Source: Gordionus sp. m RMFG-2023
Lineage: Eukaryota > Nematomorpha > Gordioida > Chordodea > Parachordodidae
Direction: 5' to 3'
NCBI RefSeq assembly: GCF_954871325.1
Contig: NC_088779.1
Span: forward strand, 141,121-205,120
DNA: 64,000 bases
The notes under the pieces were generated by a model. It ran no database searches. It saw nothing but the letters and a program-made list of their open reading frames with translations, and was not told the DNA's origin. The translations under genes and the position numbers were made by a program. Shown here piece after piece: positions 10,950-20,975 of the stretch (position 1 is the stretch's first letter; the number at the start of each line of letters is the position of its first letter).

Positions 10950-12959
10950 TCAACTATGTATTGTTCTACCCCCTTTTAAAAGAATAGCGGCAATGCCTGT
11001 TGTTGCAAACGGTAAAACTATTTGGTTGCGTCCTCTAATGTAGCACATTAGGGTATTATACAAAAAAGTTTTTCCCGATCCACCTGCACCATCAATATAA
11101 AAACAACGCTGAGGAAAATCATTATTTTCGATAGATTGAACGATTAAATCAAAGGCTGATTTTTGTAAAAAATTTAATTTAGTAATTAGTTTCAATGCCT
11201 CAGCTGCCTCAAGATCATTATTATGAAAATCATCCTGAGCTATTAAAGTAAGAACAGGCAAATTGAAATTACTACAACGAAAACCATGGTCGTGCAATAC
11301 TTTTTCTATATCTGATAAGGCCATATTAATTGCAATAGAATCTGTATGGGTATGTGCGAAATCTTCTATCATACATTTTTTAAATTTTTCCCAGAGGTTA
11401 TTTGGATTTTCTGGCTGACAAAAAATACAAATAAAGGCAAAAGATTGACGCAACTGTATGGGCATTAAAAATGTTGACGCTTCTTCCATAAATGCTTCCC
11501 ATTCCTTGTCATCAACCAATAAATTTCTTTTAAAAGCCGCCTCTTTAAAAGTATTATATAAAACTCCATTTACAGTTCTCAAATATTCAAAACTTGTGGC
11601 GCCAACAACATGAAGTAATAGTAAACGTAGGAAAAATCTCTCGCCGGATTTAGGATCAACAGTATACATCCTTGAAATTATATTGTTTTGTCTTTGTCTA
11701 AGTTTCCACTTATTAGCGCTGAAAGTATAATGATATGGTATAGTGACATATAAATATTGACGGGCATTAACATCATTTTTATTTAATTCAAACCAGGCAG
11801 TTAATGTAGTATTTCTGCTGGCAGATTTCTCTAATGCCTGACGTTCTTGTCCTTCTATAAAATATACCGGTTGATGAAATGGCAAGTGTATTGCTAATCG
11901 ATTTATACCGTGAGATCGATCATGCATACGATTTTCTAATAATCTCCACATGGCTTCACATGCACTTACATATCGGGCATTTATATGCATTCTAATTTCA
12001 TCATGAGATTGAAGCGAATTAGTTTTAAGATCTATATTAGCGCAATCGTATCCTTTGTAAACGTACTTAAAAATATATTTGACGGATTTTATTGATGTAC
12101 ATATTTCAACATTTATGTGTGCATTAAATTTTAATAATAGATATTTGTTATAAGGGATTACGTATCTATTATAAACTGGCTTACCTCCGACATGAATAAA
12201 ACCCTTATCTCTACGTTGATAAAATGGATATCCATTCGCATTGTGTTGAGATTCTTTTTGAAAATCTTTCGGAAATTTTTTTGTACACGAACCATTTTCC
12301 ATGCATGGTGAGTGAGGATTCAAAATACCACATGGTCCATGTATCATAAAGCGAGTTACAATATCATATAATCGGGGTTCGATATTTTTATCTGAAATTT
12401 CAGCTCGAACAAAATTATCTATACACTCGGTTGTTTCAATTTTATTATTTTCGCTTAATATAATGAGCAGATGGGCATGAGGTAATCCTCTCTTTTGAAA
12501 TTCTATGGTATAAACATACGCCGAACATTTGCCAAAGAAATCTTTTTTAATAATATCGTGTAATAATTCAGATAATTTTAAATGAAAAACTCTAGCTAAT
12601 AAATCAGGTCTATCCGAAGGGTTCTGTCCTTTATAAAGATTTTCTTTAATTTCCCTCCAAATGGGATTGCATGTAAAAGTTATAAATAAATCAGGCTTAC
12701 CAAACTTAGAAACGATAGCCATAGCATCATGATATCGTTCACGCATGTTTCTTTCGGACCCCTGAAAAGAAGAAGGCAAAATAACGGCTCTTCCTAGAGG
12801 TAAATTACTATTATCATTTGCTTTAGAAATATGATCCATAAGCCCTGAATATTCCTCTACACGTAATTTTTATTGGTTTAATTTTATATAATTCAAATTA
12901 TTAGCTTCGACTTGGAGGTAAGAATCAACAACATATTGATAAAATAATCGCCCAGCATA
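10950..12959 (-). pseudogene. Helitron Rep catalytic domain plus helicase N-terminal half
   Basis: This part holds the HUH endonuclease that nicks and joins DNA and the start of the helicase. In the frame opening at 12839, LFITFTCNP is near residues 51-59, the HUH motif GLPHAHLLI at 118-126 with both His present, and the tyrosine helix KYIFKYVYKG at 254-263 with its Tyr and Lys. Walker A GAGGSGKT lies near 584-591. The frame extends upstream of the ATG to 12959 (YAGRLFYQYVVDSYLQVEA) past one TAA. It ends at TGA 10950-10952 right after GGRTIHS, a point where the helicase continues in the next frame segment. Upstream the gene is cut by the DIRS-like insertion. Confidence 0.9.
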
Positions 12960-13173
12960 AATGCGGGGCCCCCTAACACCAAAGGGTGTTAGAGGACCCC
13001 GTGGCCACGCCGGGCCATCTTTTTTATTGTTTATGTATATATCCTTTATAATCTATGTATAATATATATGTATAAGTATTATTATATTTATAATATTAAT
13101 TGTTGCGCATTGATACAATATGGCGAGTTATAATGGCCGTTATATAAAAATACAGGTTTGTTAAGACCCTGGA

Positions 13174-13268
13174 AAATTTCTGGGATAGAACGGCGTATTG
13201 ATCGTGGAATAATAATAAATTAGCAATAATAATTTGTATTCCCGATCGCCGTATATATATATACGCGG
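13174..13268 (+). repeat. 95-base direct repeat of the DIRS-like element, left copy
   Basis: This copy matches 16460-16554 at 94 of 95 positions in the same orientation. It ends in a TA-rich near-palindrome (ccgtatatatatatacgcgg). The near identity indicates recent insertion. Confidence 0.9.
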
Positions 13269-13639
13269 GACTTTATTTCTGGCCGTGTATTCCAGAATTT
13301 TCCAGGGGTGAAAGGAAATATATATCAGGGGGGGGGAGAACAATATATATATTGATCAGAATGTTTATATTAAAAAGAAGGAATTTTTAAAATATACATA
13401 TTATATGCCGCGGGGTTAATATACAACACTGGTATTATAAACCAATTCGCGATATAAGTTTTAATAACTAATAATATAAGTTTTATAACTAATAGTTTTT
13501 GTGTTATTGGCCGGGATGGTGTTCCTCGGGGAGAAGGGTATCTTCTTCGTAGGCTGTATCGATTGACAGATCCAACGTTTGGTCAAACAGGTTTGGGTCG
13601 AAGTTACGTTCCATGTTTGATAGGTCGTTTATGAAGTCG

Positions 13640-14503
13640 CTAGCGTCGGCTTCGTCTGTCATGTACAAAGGGGTTGATGCGCAGGGGACTTGTCCAAATG
13701 TTTTCTCTATTACTGGGGATCCAGGTTCGGCTGGGCGAGTCGGCTAGCTTGTCCTCCGAGGCTATCCATGTTAAGTTCCTTGAGAGGTGGACGAAGTTGT
13801 AGAACCCAAGGGATAAGATGATTCTTGTCACTAAGTGTTCGCAGGCTGGGGATTTAGATCCTCCTTTTTTTATAATGGTGTATGCCACCTGACTGTCTGT
13901 TACTATGGCCGGGATAGTCTTGAATTTGTTAAGAGAATATTTACATCCCACCCATATTGCCAGCAGTTCTTTTTGGTTTATGTGCGGCGTTACCATCTCC
14001 GGGATTCCTAGCGCGTGCTTTGCTTCGTCGAAAGAAAAGGAATATCCCGTGGCGAAGGCGTCGGACACCCCTATATGGGTCGAGGACGCGTCGACGTGGA
14101 GGATGGTATTAACGACAAAGGTAAAGGGGAAGGGTTTCATTAACGCTTCTATAGCCGCTACTGCCTTCGGGTATGCTTTGAGATAGTCGATAGGCGGCGG
14201 GTCGTCCGGGTTTAGCATCGTATCGTAATAGGGGTCGAATACCCTCGATAATCCCGTGATAGAATACGTATAATGGTTGAAAATTCCCAGTACTTCTAGT
14301 GCGACGTTGCGCTCTATTGTCATTGACTGTAGGGAATGTTTGTATAGAATTAATTGGCAGAATTTAAGACGGGATCGGTTTTCTTTGTCGACTCCTGCTG
14401 TTTTATTCGCGAAATTAATGTCTATACCTAAATAGGAGATCTTATTGGCGGGCGATAGGACAGATTTGGACTCATTGATCCGAAGTCCCCAAGCCGATAT
14501 CAT
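13640..14503 (-). CDS. DIRS-like element: RNase H region
   Basis: This reading frame holds the connection and RNase H region of the DIRS-like element. Visible motifs are YLGIDINF after the polymerase, ILHVDASSTHIGVS with a catalytic Asp, HINQKELLAIW with a catalytic Glu, and IVTDSQVAYTI with a catalytic Asp. DKLADSPSR closes the domain. HINxxELLA and ADSPSR are typical of DIRS and related groups rather than of integrase-bearing LTR elements. It is part of the fossil at 12963-16554. Confidence 0.75.
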   Translation of the reverse strand: MISAWGLRINESKSVLSPANKISYLGIDINFANKTAGVDKENRSRLKFCQLILYKHSLQSMTIERNVALEVLGIFNHYTYSITGLSRVFDPYYDTMLNPDDPPPIDYLKAYPKAVAAIEALMKPFPFTFVVNTILHVDASSTHIGVSDAFATGYSFSFDEAKHALGIPEMVTPHINQKELLAIWVGCKYSLNKFKTIPAIVTDSQVAYTIIKKGGSKSPACEHLVTRIILSLGFYNFVHLSRNLTWIASEDKLADSPSRTWIPSNRENIWTSPLRINPFVHDRRSRR

Positions 14504-15516
14504 ATCGAGGAGGGCGATAGTGTCGTTGAAGACATATTGCTCGTCCGCATGGAAGATGATGATATCATGAGGTACACTGAATAGTTAGCCCTTTTCACCG
14601 ATTTAGCGCAAAGGTCTAACACGATATTCTGCAACGCATATGGCGAGAATCCTGCCCCCATCGGGAGGGTCTTATAGCGAAATTTCGAATTTACGGTCGC
14701 GAAGCCGAAAAACCTCCTCCTGCTCTGGGCCAGTGGGATCGAATAGAAAGCCGTTTTGAGGTCAATCTTCGTTGCCACTGTTGCGGACGCTAGCATTGGA
14801 GCGATCATGGGTATGGTTTTCAGCCTAAAGGGATACTTAATGAAGTTCCGCGACACGTTTGAGAAATCCGAAATGATTCTCGGCGTCCCATCGCTCTTCG
14901 GAATAAGGAAGAGGGGCGAGCAGAATGTATCGTCAGTTAACTCGATCACCGACGCTTCAACCAGTTGGGCCACGATTGGGAGATATTTGTTGGCTAGCCT
15001 AATAAACCGATTTTTGTAATATCCCCCATTGTTTTCTATGGCTTGGTTGTCTAGTTTGGGGCAGAAGCCCCTGAGCGCGATTCTCCTTGTGAAGGGTGAT
15101 TGGTCTGGATGAGGTTTGAGGATAGAGGATGCGAGCTTGAGGCGAGCCGAAAGATTTACGTTCAGGCTATCGGTGGTGTCGTATCCCATTAGTCTTAGGA
15201 GCTTGTAGAATTTCCCGATCGATCCGCTGCCGGCCGCCGGCGCTGGCGGGGTCATGGTAGTGTGATCGTGGGGCGATATTCTAGTCGCAAAGAGGTTAGC
15301 CATGAGGATGGGGTCACCTCCTACATCGAACTGCTGGACATCCGGTAAGTGGTCGTCGCCGTCGCTCTCGCTATTTGATGGTACGTCATCCATGTCCATG
15401 GTCTTGTCCTTCGTTCCTTGTCCGAGTGAAAACTTCTGGCGCCTGAAATCGCGGATCCATAGTCGTAATTCGTTTTGTCCTATGGTTGTGATCCAGGTAT
15501 CCACCCAAGGAGCCAA
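14500..15516 (-). CDS. DIRS-like element: reverse transcriptase region
   Basis: The second half of this frame reads as a reverse transcriptase: FLIPKSDGTPRIISDFS, then ATKIDLKTAFYSIPL with a catalytic Asp, then FRYKTLPMGAGFSPYAL. The first third is acidic and proline-rich and not recognised. It is part of the fossil at 12963-16554, downstream of the Gag-like frame. Confidence 0.75.
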   Translation of the reverse strand: MAPWVDTWITTIGQNELRLWIRDFRRQKFSLGQGTKDKTMDMDDVPSNSESDGDDHLPDVQQFDVGGDPILMANLFATRISPHDHTTMTPPAPAAGSGSIGKFYKLLRLMGYDTTDSLNVNLSARLKLASSILKPHPDQSPFTRRIALRGFCPKLDNQAIENNGGYYKNRFIRLANKYLPIVAQLVEASVIELTDDTFCSPLFLIPKSDGTPRIISDFSNVSRNFIKYPFRLKTIPMIAPMLASATVATKIDLKTAFYSIPLAQSRRRFFGFATVNSKFRYKTLPMGAGFSPYALQNIVLDLCAKSVKRANYSVYLMISSSSMRTSNMSSTTLSPSSI

Positions 15517-15560
15517 GACCTCCCCTACCCCCAGCTCCAGTGTTGAGGGGGGGAGCGAAT

Positions 15561-16367
15561 CTAGGATATCACCGACCCGTCGGAGGTTTCTTGCCCCGTC
15601 TGGCGTCTTTGGATTTTGGGACGTACTCCATCTGGTAATCTCTGCATGGTCGTGGTTGGCTCAGACTGTTGTTGTTGCTGGGCGATGCGGGTTTGGTTGA
15701 ACCCAGTCTTCCGCCCGGCTCCGACTGGGTTCCTAAGAAAGGGCTGCTCGGTGATCGTGGGCGGGGGTCCCAGGAATTTGAGGACTTGTGACTGGGATTC
15801 CCATTTGGTTTGTTCCCAGCCCCACGCAACGGCTTTAGCGTATATTTGAGCTTTAGCTGCAATATCACGTAATTTGTAGGACATGTTCTCCCTGAGTTCT
15901 TCCACAGCTATTTTCAACGATGGGAATTCATGGGCGTCTCTACCTTTGGCTTGATAACCTGCTGTGATTTCGGCTACGTGTATAGCGTTCACATAATGCT
16001 TGGCTACTCGAATGAGCTTTCGCTTGTCTGTTTCCGCGTGGATGCTGAGATTTTTGATCTCTTCTTCTGTTAGGAGGCATTCCATCGATTCCGTGGTAAG
16101 GTCTACTAACGGAACGGGAGGCAGCACTAAGGTAGGGAAAACCAACGGCGTATGTTTAGGCTGGGGGTTTGGGTCCATTGGGTTTACGTAGGATGTGCTT
16201 GCTTTATCCTCCTTGCTTCCCGACATTTTCTGGAGGGCATTTAAGATCATTTCCATTTTGTTTTCCATGAGGTCCATCTTTCCCGTGGATTCCATGGCTA
16301 TGGTGTCTAGTCTTATTTTAACTGGATCCAGGTCGGCTTTGAGTTGATTTCTTGCTGATTCAGACAT
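15561..16367 (-). CDS. DIRS-like element: Gag-like first reading frame
   Basis: This 268-residue frame has an N-terminal helical, coiled-coil-prone part (roughly residues 1-50), a proline-rich linker (about 60-90), a helical core and a Gln/Arg-rich basic tail. No zinc knuckle is visible. Position upstream of the polymerase and overall composition suggest a Gag-like nucleic-acid-binding protein. There is no specific motif to prove it. Confidence 0.55.
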   Translation of the reverse strand: MSESARNQLKADLDPVKIRLDTIAMESTGKMDLMENKMEMILNALQKMSGSKEDKASTSYVNPMDPNPQPKHTPLVFPTLVLPPVPLVDLTTESMECLLTEEEIKNLSIHAETDKRKLIRVAKHYVNAIHVAEITAGYQAKGRDAHEFPSLKIAVEELRENMSYKLRDIAAKAQIYAKAVAWGWEQTKWESQSQVLKFLGPPPTITEQPFLRNPVGAGRKTGFNQTRIAQQQQQSEPTTTMQRLPDGVRPKIQRRQTGQETSDGSVIS

Positions 16368-16459
16368 GGCTCTCGTGTTATCTGACGGTGCAGAATTGTT
16401 TCTGAGGCGTCTGGTGTTATTATTATTACGATCTTCAATCTTTAGTCTTACGTTCCCCG

Positions 16460-16554
16460 AAATTTCTGGGATAGAACGGCGTATTGATCGTGGAATAATA
16501 ATAAATTAGCAATAATAATTTATATTCCCGATCGCCGTATATATATATACGCGG
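16460..16554 (+). repeat. 95-base direct repeat of the DIRS-like element, right (terminal) copy
   Basis: This is the outer terminal copy. Helitron sequence resumes immediately at 16555. The partner is at 13174-13268, inside the other end of the element, reminiscent of split direct repeats. Confidence 0.9.
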
Positions 16555-17632
16555 AATAGGATTAAAAATGTTAGCACGAATAGCTAACCTTGATATTTTA
16601 AATTATAACATAGTTATATTTGATCTTGTTCCCTTGTTAAATGGCCCATTAAATTTCATATCCGTATGCCATCCATGATCACCATAAGGAAATAGAAAAG
16701 GATACACCATAGTATCTAAATTTGGGCTAAGAATATTTAAGATAAATCATCATTACGTGGATAAACTTTAACATCACGTTGAAAAGGTGGTTCTCCATCA
16801 TCGTTATTAAAAATCATTGCTACTTCATCAATAGTAGGAATATTAAATCTTCTTCTATCATTAGCACGATCACGGCGAAAAATCATATTTACCTTTGATA
16901 TAGGACGGTTTTCTAACCTAGCTTTCATTTCTTCGGCCTTCTCAACCTCACCCAATGTTTTAAAGCTAATAGCATATGGATTTATTTGACGAATATCAAG
17001 TTTTTTTAATAAATGAATATCACAGGCTGAATTTTCTTTTAAAAGTACACGATTTTCAATAGCCTGAGATGTTTCAAGAACATATAATTGTGCATATTTT
17101 GGGGAAACGCCATTAGGAGGATATAAATGTGAAGTTCGATGATAAATTTGACCATGAACCCTAAAACAGTATGGGCCTTTATTTAATAAATTATCATTTT
17201 TAGCCCCCATCGAGGCAAAGGCCAGGGAGCTGTTGTATGAGCGGATATTCTGAGAGAAATTTTTATAATAATGATTGTCTAAATTTGAAAGTAAATTTTT
17301 TAAAAAATCTGGATATTGTAGAGAAGGCAATAAAACATGACCTTTGTGGCAGCAATTTTTAAATTTTCCATCAGATGGTTTTTCAGAAATAAAATTTAAT
17401 GCATTACAATATGGGCATAGAATATTTAATGGCCCACAGTAATGTTCAACTTGTTCTTGATTTTCAGTATCTTCAAGATGATTGGATGTTGAAGCAAATT
17501 GTTTATTTCCAGTATCTTCAAGATACTTGGATGTTGTAGGATTAGGACTTGGTTCGTTACTTTTCTTGCTACGACAAAGTGCCTGTCTCTTTCTAGCTTT
17601 CTCCTTATGTTGATTTATTATTAAAATTTAAA
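16555..17632 (-). pseudogene. Helitron Rep N-terminal region with zinc finger
   Basis: The minus-strand open frame from about 17632 contains a basic start (KEKARKRQALCRSKK), a Ser/Asn-rich linker, and a zinc-finger-like CPYCNALNF with NCCHKGHV downstream. PSLQYPDFLKNLL, CFRVHGQIYH and NPYAISFKTLGEV follow. This matches the N-terminal part of Helitron Rep proteins. The frame stops at 16737-16739, and a shift of one base there resumes the family sequence: NILSPNLDTMVYPFLFPYGD, then a stretch ending SRLAIRANIFNP. Another stop follows NITML. The DIRS-like insertion starts at 16554. No start codon was found upstream of 17632, so the true start is unknown. Confidence 0.85.
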
Positions 17633-17814
17633 AATATAAGAATTACTTAATTTTATAAAAATAAGTTTAGTTTAAAATATTTATTATTGTGGACATAAAA
17701 TAAAATAACTAAATATATACTTCATAAACATATTTATAAATATAATGGAAAATATTAGAATACCCCCTCACCTAATAAATATATATTTCGGAATCACATC
17801 TTATAAGATAGGAA

Positions 17815-17854
17815 AAATCTGATTCCTCGTCATTCTTGACGGGCTATCAGCTAA
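17815..17854 (+). mobile_element. Helitron-type 3' terminus (decayed)
   Basis: The sequence contains cgtcattcttgacg, a short hairpin, followed after gggctatcag by CTAA. It matches the terminus at 22351-22390 over about 40 bases, with only a few changes. Helitrons end in a hairpin shortly before CTRR. Orientation is +, opposite to the coding Helitron, so it belongs to a different insertion. The 5' end was not found. Confidence 0.65.
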
Positions 17855-18023
17855 CATACAATACAAATTAAAAAAAATATAAAATTTACTCTTGTTGAAG
17901 CAATAATGCCTTCTTTAGATTTTGGTAGTATGAAACGTTCCATTGTTTGGTTTTGTTGAATGGTATCTTGTGTAGGAATCTAAAAAAAATAATAAAATAG
18001 TATTTATAATAATTTTAAATTAC

Positions 18024-18078
18024 ATTGCTTATGAGATAACCTTATAAATAAGTTTTTTAAGGTTATCTCATAGGCAAT
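18024..18078. repeat. Hairpin with 21-base arms
   Basis: The left arm 18024-18044 and right arm 18058-18078 are inverted copies matching at 20 of 21 positions, with a 13-base loop. The core is tatgagataacctta. It could be the remains of a small inverted-repeat transposon. Confidence 0.8.
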
Positions 18079-18131
18079 GAATAAAAGTATTCTTTTATTA
18101 TTATTACAATTTATATGTTAGGTGATAGATG

Positions 18132-18150
18132 ATGGGGGGGGGGGGGGGGT
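18132..18150 (+). repeat. Poly-G tract
   Basis: A run of about 18 G residues sits in an otherwise A/T-rich setting. Assembly length may be unreliable here. Confidence 0.8.
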
Positions 18151-18170
18151 AAGCTTTCATTGATAAAAAA

Positions 18171-18815
18171 ATTCTAAGACAGACAACAATATTCAATATT
18201 TTATTGGGTTACAAAACTAATACCAATACAAACCAAAATATAAAACTAATACCACTTAAGCCAATCTCAATAACTGATAAATTCATCTAAAAGTAAGGAT
18301 ATATACATGTTTAAAAGCAATGTCAATATTATTTACAATTATACGTCATTACCTCTTGATAATATATTTTATTAACCCATTCAAATAAATAAACCAATAA
18401 AATTCTAAGACAGTCAACAATATTCAATATTTTATTGGGTTACAAAACTAATACCAATACAAACCAAAATATAAAACTAATACCACTTAAACTAATCTCA
18501 ATAACTGATAAATTCATCTAAAAGTAAAGATATATACATGTTTAAAAGCAATGTCAATATTATTTACATTTATACGTCGTTACCTCTTGATAATATATTT
18601 TATTAACCCATTCAAATAAATAAACCAATAAAATTCTAAGACAGACAACAATATTCAATATTTTATTAGGTTACAAAAGTAATACCAATACAAACCAAAA
18701 TATAAAACTAATGCCACTATAGCCAATCTCAATAAACTGATAAATTCATCTAAAATTAAAGATATATACATGTTTAAAAGCAATGTCAATATTATTTACA
18801 ATTATACTTCAATAC
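18171..18815 (+). repeat. Tandem repeat, 231-base unit, about 2.8 copies
   Basis: The block attctaagacag starts at 18171, 18402 and 18633, an exact 231-base period. Units are nearly identical (a few substitutions), so the array is young or homogenised. The third unit is cut short near 18815. No coding content is seen. Confidence 0.9.
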
Positions 18816-18831
18816 ATTTTTTTAATTGTAA

Positions 18832-19065
18832 TAATAATAAAAGTATAAAATAAAATTTACTGATGATGTGGTGTCGTTTTTTTGATGTTTTCCTTGCTCG
18901 TTACTTGCCGTAAATAACTGGAAATAAGATGTGTAAATTGAAAGTATAAAATAAAATTTATTGATTAAGATGATGGTTGATGGTTTTGCTCGATGTGGTT
19001 TCTGTTAAAAAATATAATTATTTACTGATGATGATTGAAGGTTTTGCTCGATGTAGTGTCTGTTA
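18832..19065 (+). repeat. Outlying decayed units of the 138-base minisatellite
   Basis: The blocks ttgctcgttacttgccgtaa, a gtgtaaattgaaagtataaa block and two tgctcgatgt variants show that diverged units of the 8440-9760 array lie here in the same orientation. The Helitron therefore has related tandem units on both flanks. Confidence 0.75.
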
Positions 19066-19079
19066 AAAAAAATATCAAT

Positions 19080-20270
19080 TATTGTAATTATTATATTATT
19101 ATATGTTTTGTAATTGTTTTTTGTATTGAAATTCTTTTTTTGAAAATGGCGGTTCGATTTGGTTTATGAATGCGTGTTTGATATGTTTAAGCTATGATGA
19201 TTTTTATTGAATATATATATTATAGATTTGAATTCTTTAGCTCTTGTAGGATTATCTGCAAACATTTTTTTCATACTAATGTTCCTTCCTGCCTATTGCC
19301 TTAAAATACTTCTGAAATGCTTTCCATGATTTATAGGAGATTTAAAATTGCTATGATAGATAGATAGATTATTATAGATGGCGCTAAATATCATGGAGAT
19401 TAAAACTACAATTTAACATAACTTAAATACTTCCGAATTTGTTAATATTAATTAAATATTATTAAGAATCACTCCCTATTTAAGTAGGACAAACGTCCAA
19501 TAATTAATAAAGAAGTTGAATATTACATAATATATTAACAAATATAATTGACTATTATCAGGTAAAATAATTGACTATATAATGTCACAGTTGTGACAAG
19601 CCTTTTATTATAATAGATAATTTGTATCATAATATGCGTATCAAAATATAAATTGGCGTAAAATTGTAATTTTTAACATTTTGCGATCACGCAATTCTCC
19701 AAATATAAAAATTTTTATAAGTTTATCCTATTGAGCTTAAAACCAAATTTATTTCAAAGAAAATTACCTGTCTAAAATTAAGGTCAAACCCGTTTAATTG
19801 CGAAAGCTTGGGACCGAAATATTTAAAAATTTCGCAATTCTCCAATTTTTCGCAATTATACGATTAAAATTCAATAATTTATTTATTAAAAATCAGTTTG
19901 TGTTTTTTTTAAAGATATTTATCATCTATCGTAGCGTGCAATCTTTTTTTTTCTTCCCGCCAATAAAAAATATCCTATTGAAATTCATCAAAAAATAGGT
20001 AAATATTATTTTTAACTATAATTTATGCTTAGCACTATTATATATGCACAAATTTTAGTTGTCACTTATATAATTTTTGCTTATCCATATTGAGCCATAT
20101 CTAAATAAGATTGCAAAGAAATTCATCAAAAAATAGGTAAATATTATTTTTAACTGTAATATATGTTTTATAAAGATAAGTGGCATTATATCTTCAAAGG
20201 ACTACATTTAGTAATTGTGAAGAATATAAACATCATGATCTAAGTAGGAAAAATTATTTATTTTAATATT
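19080..20270. other. AT-rich stretch with a short direct repeat
   Basis: A 47-base sequence starting gaaattcatcaaaaaatagg occurs at 19980-20026 and again at 20118-20164, exactly 138 bases apart. Nothing coding is recognised. Confidence 0.6.
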
Positions 20271-20274
20271 TATA

Positions 20275-20975
20275 TAACCCACATAACATACAAAACCCAT
20301 GGAAAGCAACCAAGATTTTTGAACGAGTACATATAGATGCACAATTTGAAAATTACAATTTTATGGTATTTGTTGATGCATATAGCAAATTTCCAATAAT
20401 AACATGGATGAACTTAACGACTGAATTTACGATAAAAGAATTGATGAGAATCGTGTTTATTTGGAATACCATACACATTAGTGACGGACAATGGTACTAA
20501 TTTTACCAGCCATTTATTTAAAAATTTTTGTGAAGATCATGGAATCTCATACTCACAGCACCGCATCATCAACCATCAAATGGGCAATGTTAACGCATGA
20601 TAAAAACGAGAAAAATGAGCATGAAAAGAAATATGGAAAACAACAAGAAAATAGATGTGTACATTGCGTTAGAAAAATTTTTGTTCAATTATAGAAACAC
20701 GCCTAATGATACAACAAAGATGATACCTAGCAAATTGATGTTTTCAAGAACAATAGGACTAAATGGGATTTAATGAAACCAATGGAAGAAAAAGAAAATA
20801 TATTAAAGAGGAAAATAACGGACAATAGAGATATAGATGTAGGAGAAAAAATTATGTACAAAACGTTTAAAGAAAATATTTGGGGCAAAGGAATATTGAT
20901 ACAAAAAGAAGGAAACTTAACGTACAGAATAGATAATGGACATCATATTATTAGGAGACATTAATAAAGAAGAGA
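20275..20975 (+). mobile_element. Ty3/gypsy-type retroelement fragment (integrase region)
   Basis: A fossil of the integrase core and the region after it is visible in short frames, for example MVFVDAYSKFPI and later IMYKTFKENIWGKG. It is an old, broken fragment with several breaks and no recognisable LTRs. The 21000-21060 stretch just after it is a short simple repeat. Confidence 0.7.

Larger units (their letters stand above)
12963..16554 (-). mobile_element. DIRS-like (tyrosine-recombinase-type) retrotransposon inserted in the Helitron
   Basis: The element is flanked by AAT on both sides. Its parts on the minus strand are an upstream Gag-like reading frame, a reverse transcriptase and a DIRS-style RNase H. 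A 95-base terminal sequence at 16460-16554 recurs in direct orientation at 13174-13268 with one mismatch, so insertion looks recent. The left end carries a GC-rich hairpin (about 12966-13001). No tyrosine recombinase, protease or integrase is recognised, so the family call rests on the RT/RNase H style and the repeat layout. It looks nearly whole for these parts, with about one break, and lacks a recognisable recombinase. It is much richer in G+C than everything around it. Confidence 0.7.
9765..17632 (-). mobile_element. Helitron (Rep-helicase rolling-circle transposon), split by a DIRS-like insertion
   Basis: Read on the minus strand, the order is zinc-finger region, Rep core, Pif1-type helicase, then stop at 9765. 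This is the Helitron Rep/Hel layout. A DIRS-like element (12963-16554) interrupts it between codons for ...NIFNP and ..IYAGRLF. The flanks share AAT at 12960-12962 and 16555-16557. The Helitron itself has few lesions: a frame change near 16737-16745, TAA in the NYIKLNQ-KLRVEEY stretch, and TGA at 10950-10952 where CGA (Arg) is expected. The 5' and 3' termini of this copy were not located. Tandem 138-base units flank both sides. It moved by rolling-circle replication when active and is now inactive. Confidence 0.9.

Noticed and set aside
13905-16191. Plus-strand frames across the DIRS-like element
   Set aside because: They are shadows of the three minus-strand reading frames with recognisable RT and RNase H motifs.
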